Shown piece after piece: positions 13,401-42,200 of a stretch of DNA of 64,000 bases (its first letter is position 1; the number at the start of each line of letters is the position of its first letter). This DNA comes from Watersipora subatra (Eukaryota > Bryozoa > Gymnolaemata > Cheilostomatida > Watersiporidae): positions 58,198,248-58,262,247 of the forward strand of contig NC_088711.1 in NCBI RefSeq assembly GCF_963576615.1, in the 5' to 3' direction. The notes under the pieces were generated by a model. It was given only the letters and a program-made list of their open reading frames with translations. It was not told the DNA's origin and searched no databases. The position numbers and the translations under genes are program-made.

Positions 13401-14701
13401 AAAAACTGAAACCCAAATGATTTTAGTTGATCTTCTATCTAGATAAAATTGAGTTTAAAATTTTTTGATGAAGTCAACTAGATGATTCAGCTTTTATGAT
13501 AGCTTCGGCCTTGTCAAGTTTTTATGTCCAATGGAAGCAATATAGATTTGTATTTTGAAAATTGTTATCATGGTAGGCGTGTTGATTTCCATCAATTGAT
13601 ATCAGACACATCTAGTAAGCCTGTGTAGTAGTTATTTGTAGCAGGATATGAAGTACAAACTGAAGCTATGCAAAACGCTTCTAGGTGTTAGTGAACCAAG
13701 TTCAGACGAAACAATATGTTGGCAGCATGATGCTGTCAAGTTAATTTTTATGTAAAATCATGAATTATAAAATAAGTCGAAAATTCAAGATTTCCTATCA
13801 CTGACTAAAATGTACATGTCTGCTTGGTTAAAACTGAAACAAAGTCACGAGCAGTCATTTGATGACATATATATACAGCCTTGATTATGAGCTAATAGTG
13901 TTGTTTTACTGAAATCCGGACACAAATCACATAAGCAAAAAAATGCTAAGCATTTTAGCCTTGAGGATATTGATGAAAACAGTATTAGTCACCAATACTT
14001 AATTTTGTTGAATAATGCAATAGTTGACGAGCCTGATACACATACCCTGGCAAGTCTGTGTTTGGGTTCAAACTTCTTAGCATAGTCCAATGAGTCATAA
14101 ATTAAAGCAAATCCAGACGTTCTGCCGCCTCCAAAGTTGGTTTTAAATCCGTAACAGAATATCGTGTCTGGGGTTGTTTTATACATTCTCGCTAGTTTTT
14201 CTCTCACTTCAGTTTTTTTCACCGTTGGGCCTCCAGGGTGCAAAATATCAACTACCTGTTAATAAAGGAGAAATCTCAGTTGGCTAGGTGCACAGGCATA
14301 TAGCACGACCAGCGATAATAACAATGTGCAAAATCTAAAATGTTCTAGCAGTAATTTGTTTCAAGATTATTGGCAAATGATATCGTAATAGCCACCAGCC
14401 CACCACACGCACACACATAATCCATGCAAAACAAAATCTTACCATCTGCTTTCTGTTCAGCAAACGATTTGTCATAAACTTTCTCGTTCTAACGGTGGCT
14501 TCGCTCTAAAAGTTAACGCAGCTGATTCAATTACGAAGATGAGTAAGCCTAATGCAGTTTAACACCACAAAGAGTAACCATAGTGTAAACACATACAGCT
14601 TTATAACGCAAACAGAATAACCAGGGTGATATAAACCATTGTACCATTGCTAAGATGAACGCAAAAATTACGGATTAAAATTATATTTCAATATTTACCA
14701 T
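10500..14701 (-). CDS. RPS24: 40S ribosomal protein eS24, complete (129 aa)
   Basis: Minus-strand exons are 14701..14699 (bare ATG before gtaaat), 14505..14443, 14255..14046 and 10613..10500, with GT..AG borders and all in phase. The product begins [20 protein letters not shown], continues through [40 protein letters not shown] and EPKHRLAR, and ends [16 protein letters not shown]. This is eS24 along its whole length. The protein is a small-subunit component needed for pre-rRNA processing and 40S assembly. The 210-nt third exon matches the family's main exon. Intron 3 (10614-14045, 3.4 kb) is long for a ribosomal protein gene and holds a Helitron-like element and a Tigger-like MITE. The start is 194 bp from the divergent PARG start. 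A predicted 5'TOP start site lies about 31 nt upstream of the ATG. Confidence 0.97.
11275..12264 (-). mobile_element. Helitron-like non-autonomous element, copy A (about 990 bp)
   Basis: Read on -, the element starts A|TCTATATAG near 12264 and ends CTAG|T at 11275, with a short hairpin before the CTAG. Insertion between A and T and the TC..CTRR ends are Helitron hallmarks. A tRNA-like block (A-box TTGTGGTTAGGTGC, B-box-like GAGATCAATTCTT) lies at 12067-12125 in the opposite sense to the element. There is no Rep/helicase frame. It is homologous to copies at 29132, 46713 and 50735. Host: intron 3 of RPS24. Confidence 0.68.
12837..13325. mobile_element. Tigger/mariner-like MITE (about 490 bp)
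   Basis: The ends are CAGTCAAACC and TTTGACTG; the right flank is TA and the left flank is TG (a degenerate TA). The first 100 bp or so match, inverted, the right end of the 583-1617 element. It is non-coding and lies in intron 3 of RPS24. Confidence 0.55.
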
Positions 14702-14895
14702 CTTGGCAGATTCTTCAGCAAAAGCAAAAAGGAACCGGATAGAGTAATTCCTGAATTAATCCAGAACGAAAACGTCTTGGCAGTTGATTTGCAGTCGCAG
14801 CTTTTGTTATCGCTTTTTGCAGCAAAGGCCAAGGTTATATGAATATTGATAGTGAAACCGAAACCTGCTAACCTTACACCATCGAAAGCAATGTC
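14702..14895. promoter_or_regulatory. Divergent RPS24/PARG promoter with predicted TOP start
   Basis: Only 194 bp separate the two start codons, so both 5'UTRs and both core promoters must share this stretch. On the minus strand a pyrimidine tract, TTCCTTTTT (14734-14726), fits a 5'TOP transcription start for the ribosomal protein gene and would give a 5'UTR of about 31 nt. No TATA box is clear in either direction. The start site is inferred from sequence only. Confidence 0.6.

Positions 14896-14899
<4 letters not shown>
14891..14899 (+). promoter_or_regulatory. Minimal uORF overlapping the PARG start codon
   Basis: The bases ATGTCATGA encode Met-Ser-stop. The stop codon TGA overlaps the PARG ATG at 14896 (..ATGA). 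If the transcript starts upstream, this stop/start overlap could favour termination and reinitiation and so tune PARG translation. The overlap is seen directly; its function is inferred. Confidence 0.5.
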
Positions 14900-32349
<17,450 letters not shown>

Positions 32350-33217
32350 TTCTGTTTTATTTATTTGTTTTCATAGATTTTCTTTTTATCAAGTAGACTA
32401 ACTTTAGATCAAGATAATAGAGCATTATTTTATTGGTGTTCACTAGGTATAAATTCTTATTAATTTTTATCGAAAGAAACTTATCATACTGTAGTTCTTA
32501 TCTTCTGCAATTCTTTCATTTCTTTTACATTTAAATCCAAATTTATTAGCTTGTACTTCGTGTGATTTCCAATTAAGAGTACACAGTATGGCTGCTTTGT
32601 AAACTCGTCTCAATCTTTTTTGCAGTTAAGTCCAATTTTATTTGCAGTTCACTTGTATGTTGTTTTACTGTTGTTGATGAAAATCTATGTCTATTACTCG
32701 ATCGTGGTAAGACAAATCCTATGATTTCAATTGAATAACAATGTGCTGTTACAAAATAAAGGCATCTCTTTGCATATTGAGTATATTCAATGTCTTATGA
32801 GCTATATTCCAACATGATGGGTTGCCTTACATGACTGATTTCTCTTTGGCCATTCTGTTCTAGAGTGTAAGCAGAAAAAACCCTGCATTAATGTGTTGCC
32901 TACAAATTTTAAAATATATTTTTTTCATGCTAAAAACCCAAGATTAGTATAATTAGCTTAGAATGCGTATGGACAATATTAAAATTTACAATGAAATGAT
33001 GTAATCATGTTATTTATGTACAGTCACATACTAAATCAGTCAGAAAAAACAACATTTGTGTAAGTCACATGCGCTGTAATATCAAAACCAAATCCACACA
33101 ACCAGATGTGGGCCTGTAGCACCTAGCAGCGAACTCTGCTCCGATCCTCTGCTGGCCGCCGAAGTGTGAGAGTCCTCAACAATGGCTTGCATATAAAGCT
33201 ATACTGCTTACTTGAGG
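32350..33217. other. Tail-to-tail intergenic region, PARG and RING gene
   Basis: 868 bp hold both 3'UTRs. AATAAA at 32755-32760 is a candidate PARG poly(A) signal. No other feature was recognised. Confidence 0.55.
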
Positions 33218-36200
33218 TCATTCAAAGGCGACTTTAACTCTGCATACAGGACAGGTTGCCTTTTTCTAGAAAAAATGATTAATTCTAAAATTACTATGAA
33301 CTGAACAAGTTGACATGCAGAATTCGAGTTGCTGGTCGAGCAGAATCCATTTACCCGCGTGGTTTTTATTTGTATCATTTCCAATAAACACCTAAGGCTT
33401 TCATTCATGTTCTCCTGCCACAAAGAGTTTCTGGTCAGGCCTGAGCTATGTAAGGCTAGTTATGCCCTAGCCTGTCAAAGCAACAACCCTCAACTTCTGT
33501 AATAATGGCTTTAGCCTTAGACTCCCTGAAAAAGTGGCCCTAGACACCTGTAAGACTACCACACTCCTTAGTAAGACTACCATACTCCTTAGTAAGACTA
33601 CCATACTCCTTAGTAAGACTACCATACTCCTTAGTAAGACTACCATACTCCTTAGTAAGACTACCATACTCCTGAGTAAGACTACCATACTCCTTAGTAA
33701 GACTACCATACTCCTTAGTAAGACTACCATACTCCTTAGTAAGACTACCATACTCCTTAGTAAGACTACCATACTCCTGTAAAATCAAAGCTTATCAATT
33801 CAAAACCGAGGTTTGTAGAGGCTAATGTAACACATATTAGAATCACATTTCTTTCATGACGACAATAATAACCTCAAACTGTTGTCTGCGAGTAAAGAGC
33901 TCTAACAACTATTAGTGTTTCTTTAGTCTTATGCCTCCAATTCAGGGCATTCAGCAAAACAAAAAAGAAATGCTTTGTTTGTATTGTTTCATGATTAACT
34001 GTTCCTTTCTTAAATAAATAATTTAAAAAGCTGGCCTCAACAAAAGTGCAACGCCTGCTGTGAGCCACTAATTGTCGGCTACTTGTCTAACGATGCTGAT
34101 GTTGACCATTATTTATCTTCATACAGCTCTTGTCAAGTGGCACCGACTAGACAGTCGCTAGGCTTATAGGCAGTTAGATAGGAGCCAACTCTATGATCGA
34201 TGAATGAGCGACACCACCATATTTGAAATCAACCACATCCTGTATCATTTTAAGCAACTAATAAAATCATTACACACAGGGAAACGATCACCTAAGATTA
34301 AAAAGTCATCAAGATACAGATAATGACTCCAACAGCTAGTTTATAGAAGAGTCATGCCCCGCAGACCTGCTACCTAAAACTGTGATCAACACAGCCATAG
34401 TCAATAGTACAGATAGAAAGTATGTGTCCCCTCACCTGCAACCACTGGTCTATACAAGAAGAGTGATAGTCATGGAAGCAATTGAGAGTGCGAATTTCTT
34501 CTCCATTCTCAAAGTCTGACATGCAAATACGACACTGCAGGCCATCCGCTTTAGCCTCCCCCTCCTTGTACCTCCTACAGGGTAGTTGGCTAATGAGCTC
34601 GGGTTCAAGGCCAGCTTGCCTTGCATCTCCTATGCGCTCAGCCAGCTCTAGCAATGACTGCAAATATACATAACAGGATAGGGATGACATCACAGACTAG
34701 AGATAACATCACAAACCAAAGATGACATCACAAACCAAAGATGATATCATGGACTAGAGATGACATCACAAATCAAAGAAGACATCAGAGACTAGAGATG
34801 ACATCACAGACTACAGATGATGTCATAGACTAGAGATGACATCAGAGACTAGAAATTCATATCACATAATAAGGAAAGTCAAAAATATTGAATATCTGAA
34901 AGTTCACCTCGTAGCTGTCATCCTCCCCCTCAAACATGCCTAGATCTTGCAATGTTCTACGGAATGCATTCATGGATTGTTGCTGGTTCATCCCCCTTGA
35001 CTGTATCAATGTACATGAAAGGATATTCATCCAAAGTGTCAAGAATTGAGCAAAGATACATATAAATACACACTTTTAAAATAAATGGTTCGAATCAGTC
35101 TCTAGTTATGCATAACCCTAACAAAAATAAAAAATAAAATAGACAATCAGAACTCTTAAAGGTCTATCAATAGAATATGTTCACAAAACCAACTTTCAAA
35201 ATTTTAAAAGCATTTGAGAAAAAAGGTTACGTTGTAGCCTTAACAAAACCCGGTGTGCTCAGGTTTTGCTTGGATAACTGGTTAAGGCCAGTTCACACCA
35301 TATTGCCGTTTGTCAGTGTTTCCCTCTCGGCATTCATCATCGATTATGTGAACCGTGAATTGATGGCATCGATGAAGCAATGCGGACACGTCGGGAAAGT
35401 TTGCAGCTGTCAAACCTTGCCGATATTTCACCGCACATCAACGACCGCCTTTTAAATGTGAACCATTTCGGCAATGGTAATTTATTCATATCTGTTTACG
35501 ATAGTCACTGCGGGACTAGTTTTTGATTCCAGCACACGAAAACAAAGAGGTCTCTTCGCAAAAATTAAAAAAGATAAATGAAAACACTACGTCACGGAGT
35601 ATTTCCTAATGCAAACGCGGATGATGGCGATGAACATTGTTATCATCGATGATCACCGAAGTATTGTGGCATCAACGCTGAGATACGGCGATATAATGTG
35701 AACTAGCCTCTAATACCAGTTACTCAAACACAACTCGGCTTCTGCCAGAGGTCAATAGATCATAAGAGGTTATTATGATTGACAGCATTCAGGTAATATC
35801 ATTTATACTTATGAAGTACTTGAGCATAATAAAGTGTCATTAGACATCATTGGAAGCTATAAAAAACTTGACTATCACAAAAAATGAAAATACAGTTTAC
35901 GTAAGGATAATTATTGGTTACAGATTCTCTTACTACGTACTTCAATTCAAGGAAATAATTTACAAAGCGTGAAAAGTGAGGCAATATTGCACATGTACAC
36001 ACGCGCGCACACGCACACACGCGCACACACACACATACACACACAATAACATGCAACTACTGTCAACAAACAACAAATCAAGGCATACCGTAGAGCCTGC
36101 ATTCCTACGATTGGGTTGTCTGAGAGATGGTGGTACAGGGCCTTGACTAGGGGGCATTTGCGGTGGGGGAACTGGGACGCCTAAAACCTACAAAATATAA

Positions 36201-39200
36201 TATCCACTGTCTCAATTGCCTCAATATGCAAGTTTTCAACTAAAAGAGCAAATGAAAAGTACGTAAAATGAGCGAGATGATAGAGAAACAAGAGAGGATA
36301 ACTGTACCTCGGTGATGACAGCGTCATCTACATACTCATCAAGGGCTAACTGCCTTAGAAAGTTCAGTCTGTTCTCCACATCGTCTAACTCTGGCAGCGA
36401 TGCTCTCTAGGTAACACAGGCACACTAAGCATGGCACTGACCATATAACTGATAGCCATACCAAACTTGCAATAGCAAAACATGATTTCTAAAAATCAGA
36501 GATCTCCTCATTGTCTAGCATGCCAGTCAGTTCTAAAAAAGCTCATTTCTAGTGCAGCACAACTCCTACTTCTACCATACAATGCTCTGGTTGTTTGCGT
36601 TTATTAGAAACTTGATAAATGATTGCCTTCCTAGCCATTGCTAGCTCAACCATTTATCACAAGTATGACTTATTGACATACGAGTGAGAACAACTCCACA
36701 TTATGTAATGTAAAATGAGAGAGAAATGAACCAATTACCTAGTACCTTAAACCATAACTGCCATGAACAACTTTTATCGTATTTACTAGGTAAATCAGAC
36801 ATGCTGATTCCGATTTTGTAATCAAAATAAAGATTAGGCCACTAACTTTCAGAGTAATAAAGGATTTTTTATAGCGTTTTAATATCGGTCTCGAAAACAA
36901 CACGATCGGCATAACAAGCTCCGCCCATAAATACTTGACGTAACCTAGCTTTTTAGGAACAGAAGTTACGTAGAGATGTTTAGACCGATTTAGAATAATA
37001 GAGATGGGTGATTTAAAATCTATTAATATCTGAATCCAGCTTTAAAAATAATATCAGTCTTTTCTGAAATGTAGATAAACTATTTAGCATTGCATATTTA
37101 AAAAGCGCGATAACAACGCTAGCTCGTGATAAAACCGCGCTTTTTGAGCTCATTTTTCTCGGCGTCCAGCCCATTTAAACGTCATGTAACAAGCTGCGAG
37201 CAATTTTAAATAGTTTATATCCCTTTCATAAAAAACTGAAATTATTTTACAGGCTGGATTTAGATAATAATGGGTTTTAAGACACCCATCTCTATTATTT
37301 TTAATCGGACTAAACTTTCCTAACTTCCGTTTCTGAAAAAGCTAGGTTTCGTCACATATTTATGGGCGGAGCTTGTAATGCCGATTGTGTTGTTTTCGAA
37401 ACGGATATTGAAACGCTTTAAAAAAGCCTAAATGACTTTGAAGGTTAGTGGACTAATCTTTATTTTGAGTACAAAATCGGAATCAGCGTGTCTGATTTAC
37501 TTAGAAAATACAATAAAAGTTGTTCGTGACAGTTATGGTTTAAGTTTGGCCATAGCATAAGTGAAAGGTATGTCATGTACAGATACTTTCTATGTAAAGA
37601 ATGTACAAGATGAGACAACTACAACAAAGACGTATCAATGTTGTTGTGTTTAGAGAAGAGGTAGGCAAAAAATATACTTATGTCTGATGCCAATTAGCCA
37701 TCATGAACATGTCAAGCGGTGTGCAATTATTTCATTGAATGAAACTATCTCTTTTCATGATGTTCCGTGGGAGATCCACACAAACAAGAAATATGCAATA
37801 AAAACCGATCACTGTCTCAATGTTACAACTAAATTAAATTTTTTTTGTGCTGGAAATTTTCCACACACATGCTCAGGTTAATATTAACAGGCTACAGAAT
37901 ATGGCCAACTAGACATCCTGACAGCTGTTAAACACTGCACACTTGTATGCACTACATACATCTAACATACATAACATATGGCTGATATACACTACACACA
38001 ACTGTTATATACTACCTAAAGCTGATATACACTACACATAACTGTCAGGTAGTTCCTAAAGCTGATATACACCACGCGCAACTGTCATGTACTGCCTAAA
38101 GCTGATACACACTACACACAACTGTTATATACTGCCTAAAGCTGATATACACTACACACAACTGTCATGTACTGCCTAAAGCTGATACACACTACACACA
38201 ACAGTCATGTACTGCATAAAGCTGATATACACTACACACAACTGTCATGTACTTCCTAAAGCCGATACACACTAGGCGCAACTGTCATGTACTGCCTTTA
38301 GGCAAACATGACTGTGACATGTGCCTTTATTCAGGCCACACGCGCAAAAGAATCTTCGCTACGACACGTGACAGTCCCAACTCACGAAGTGGATATCAAA
38401 ACAGGTTAACCTCATATGTTTATGTTAAATCTTATGTACAAAAAACTACAAAAATCTATCCATCATGGTAGTTTTCTTTAAGCATTGGGTAAAAAAACTT
38501 ATTTGTTAAAAACAAAGTAGCAGCCAGTCCGTTTTGTTTTTAAAAGCCAAGTGCAGTACTCCGTTAGAAATAGTTTAGCAATAGACTTGGCAGAGGGCCA
38601 GAAATATCAATGCAATGTTCTCACCCTCTGAGACGTTCTGGGTGAACCTAGAAACTCTGTAACGGCAGAAGATGCACCTATAGCATGCAGCAATCGCTCC
38701 GACCTCTCCGGCAACGGGCTGTCCGTGAATCGAATCCTCTTAGTTGAGCTGCTGCCTCTCCCTGACTCTGCTTGCCTGTGAAAACCAAGATTGTCACAAA
38801 ATGGCGTTTGGTGTGATACTTGTGTAGTGGAGTGTGTACATCCAAAGGATTGCAAAAACAGCTTCTGGATTGAAGGGATTTTATTAAATGTATGACCTGC
38901 ATGTGACCTTTCATCTACATGTAAAGGTCCAAACACACTAGGCGATTTTATCGGGAGTGTCATGAGGAGGGCGGAGATATCGCTGGCGTGTGCCTAAACA
39001 CACTTGAGCGATTCACCAGCATACGATAACGTGGGCGCGCTCACAAACTGCCAATAAAATTCCGTATCATTAGTTTCTTTGGAATTGTTAATAAATTTAG
39101 GTAGGTCAATATGGCGTCGTCTAGGCGACAGCGTGAACAACTTCTGCATTTGTTATTACACCTATCTCACTTTCACGGATTGTACACTGCCTACACTACA

Positions 39201-42200
39201 AGACATAAGAAAAAACCATTATTGTATTTTTAACTGTAATATTTTTACGATTTTTATACATATTTTATTCTGTAGTGGTTTTTTATATTTAATATATTAA
39301 ATATTTACCGTTCTCAAGATGGTCAACCTGCGCAACGATTGACTCCAAATGTTGGTTTTCAACTCGGATTTTTTGTAATTTTTGTTTGTTATGGTTTACA
39401 GAACTGGGAGTGTTATTATTAAATCTATGAACAATTCAGTGTTCGTTCTGAAGATGTTTCAATCGTAACAAAATAGCAAATTGTGGCTGCTGTACATTGT
39501 GGAACATCGATAAGAAATAGTTTCCCGTCATAAAATTGCATTCTGGTAAAAACCAACCAATCGAAATGCATCTCGTTAGCGATAAAGTTGTGTAGAGAAA
39601 GTCTAGCGTTATCGCTCTGCATGAACACGCTGAGTGAATTCTAGCTCAGATTAGCGCCACGCAGCGCGATATCGCTCTAAATATCGCCTAGTGTGTTTTC
39701 ACCTTAAAGCAGATGAAACAGAAGCCCAGGTGTGCAAACTAAATAAATCCATAAATTTCTAATCATCATAACTTGACAAGCAAGGCAGGTCTACTACTTT
39801 CAATTGTTTTTCCAGCTGTGTTTGTGTTTCACACTTACCATTTACTATGTAAATATTACCAGGTACAGTACCTGGTAGTATTTACATAGTACAGGTACAT
39901 TACCTGGTAACATTAACTGTTACCAGGTAATGTTACCAGGTAGCGCTACCAGGTAAGTGCTACTAGGTAATGTTACCAGAAAATGCTACCTGGTTTATAA
40001 TTTGATTAATTTTCTTCAAGTTAAAAACAGATCTGTTATGATGTGCACTTGTTTTATGTGTATCTGTTTTATGTGTACTTGTTTTATGTGTATCTGTTTT
40101 ATGTGCACCTGTTTGACTGCACTTGTTTGAGTGCAGGACAATTGTATATTTGTCATATTGCATAATGTCCATATCTTCAGTTCAGCTTCAGCTGCCAATA
40201 AAGCAAGTCACAATTTCTAAGCCTAAAGTAAACCAGTGTTTCAAATGCTCAACATATAACAATTTGGCGACGAGGATTAAAGGAACTTTGTAATGGCTTC
40301 TGCTTCTGACAGTACTGTTAAGCCGTTTTTTGTGTCTACTGAGCCCTTGACTGTTGGTTCGAGGTGGAAGAAATGGAGAAGATCTCTGCAGTATCACATT
40401 GAGGCGCGTGGTGTAACAAATGCCGAGCGAAAGCGTGCCATTCTGTTGGACTGTGCTGGGGAGGAAGTACAGGATATATACGATACTCTTCAGGTAGGAA
40501 CAGACGGTGATGCATATACTAAGGCTATGGCAGCTCTTGACTTATATTTCACACCGAAGACAAACATACCGTATGAACGGTCTGTATTCAGACGGGCTGG
40601 ATTTAACTCTGGTGAAACTGTTGCTTCATATGTCACTAGGCTGAAACAATTAGCTGTTACCTGTGAGTTTCAAGAAAGAGACACGATGATTAGGGACCAG
40701 GTAATTGAGAAATGCCCTTCGCTAACACTTCGGAGAAAGTTGTTGGAGAGAGGATCAACACTAGACTTGGACACTGTATTAGCTTTAGCAAGCACGGAAG
40801 AGTCTGTAGTTAAACAGGCAGATGAAATACAGGCACAAAGAAATAGTGCTATTTCCAGTAGTGGTGGTAACAATACTGTGAATAGAATTTTTAGTAAATC
40901 TGGTAAAAACCATAAAAAGCGTGTTCAATCTCGACAACAATTTTCTGGTTCGGCTAGTAGTGATGGTAACAGAATATGCTACAGATGCAAGTCTCCAAAG
41001 CATCTGGCATCATCGAAAGACTGTCCAGCGAGAGACCGAATTTGCAAGGTGTGCAAAAAGAAAGGACATTACGCCGGCTCTAAATTTTGTGAGCAAGAGA
41101 AGAAAAAGATTGTAAATAGCGTTTCTGAGGAATCATCTACACAACGAGAAGACAATTATTATACAGACACTTTGTTTGCTGTTACTGACACTAATATCAA
41201 CACAACTGGTGAGGTGTTTCCACATAATTCTTCTGCGTCTGGTAAGGTTTCAGTCAAATTAAATGATGTGGCTGTGCAAGCACTTGTAGACTCAGGTGCT
41301 TCTTGTAACCTGATGGACAAATGCACAGCAAAGTCAGTAAATGCTAAGATAGTTCAGACAAACAAGAAACTGTACGCTTATGGTAGTAGTTCTAAGCATC
41401 TTGATTTACTTGGTCAGGCTAACATTGATGTTTTTGTTCCTGCTAATGGCAATTTTACTACTGCTGTATTTTACATTTTCAATGGTAATGCTGCCACACT
41501 AATAAGCAAATGCTCAGCTGAATGTTTGGGCTTGTTGAGAGTTGGTCCTTTGGCTGGTGGGGTGAACAGTTGCAGTTCAGGCAGCTCTACTGGCCTGGGT
41601 GTGGAGCCATGGATTAGCAAGTACCCTCAATGTTTTGCGGGTGTTGGTTGTCTAAGGGATTTTAAGGTTTCATTGCACATAGACACAACGGTGAAACCTG
41701 TTGCACAACCTGTAAGGCGCATGCCATTTGGACATAGAGATTTAGCCCGAGTTAAGATAGATGAGCTTTTGGCTTCTGATATTATTGAGAGGGTAGAAGG
41801 TCCTACTCCCTGGGTTAGTCCTATTGTCACAGTGCCAAAAGACAACAATGACATTCGTTTGTGTGTGGACATGAGGCAAGCCAACAAGGCAATTGTGAGG
41901 GAGAGGCATCCTATTCCAACCATACAAGAGTTACTGTTTAATCTGAATGGGGCTAAAGTGTTCAGTAAGGCTGATTTGAAATTGGGTTTTCATCAGTTTG
42001 AACTAGATGACCAGTCTAAAAGTATCACCACATTTGTCACTCCTTTTGGTTTGTTCCGGTATAAAAGACTAATGTTTGGAATTGCCTCAGCCCCGGAAAT
42101 ATATCAGTATCAAATACAAAAGGCTATATCTGGCTTGGCAGGCTGCCAGAACTATGCTGATGATATTATAATATATGGCTCGAGTAAAGAAGAACATGAT

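Noticed and set aside
33534-33788. Long open frames on both strands with LSKTTIL- or EYGSLTK-type repeats
   Set aside because: They arise only from the 21-bp minisatellite, whose period is a multiple of three.
33551-38300. Regularly spaced repeats that could suggest a CRISPR array
   Set aside because: The units are directly tandem with no unique spacers, and the DNA is animal nuclear sequence; these are minisatellites.
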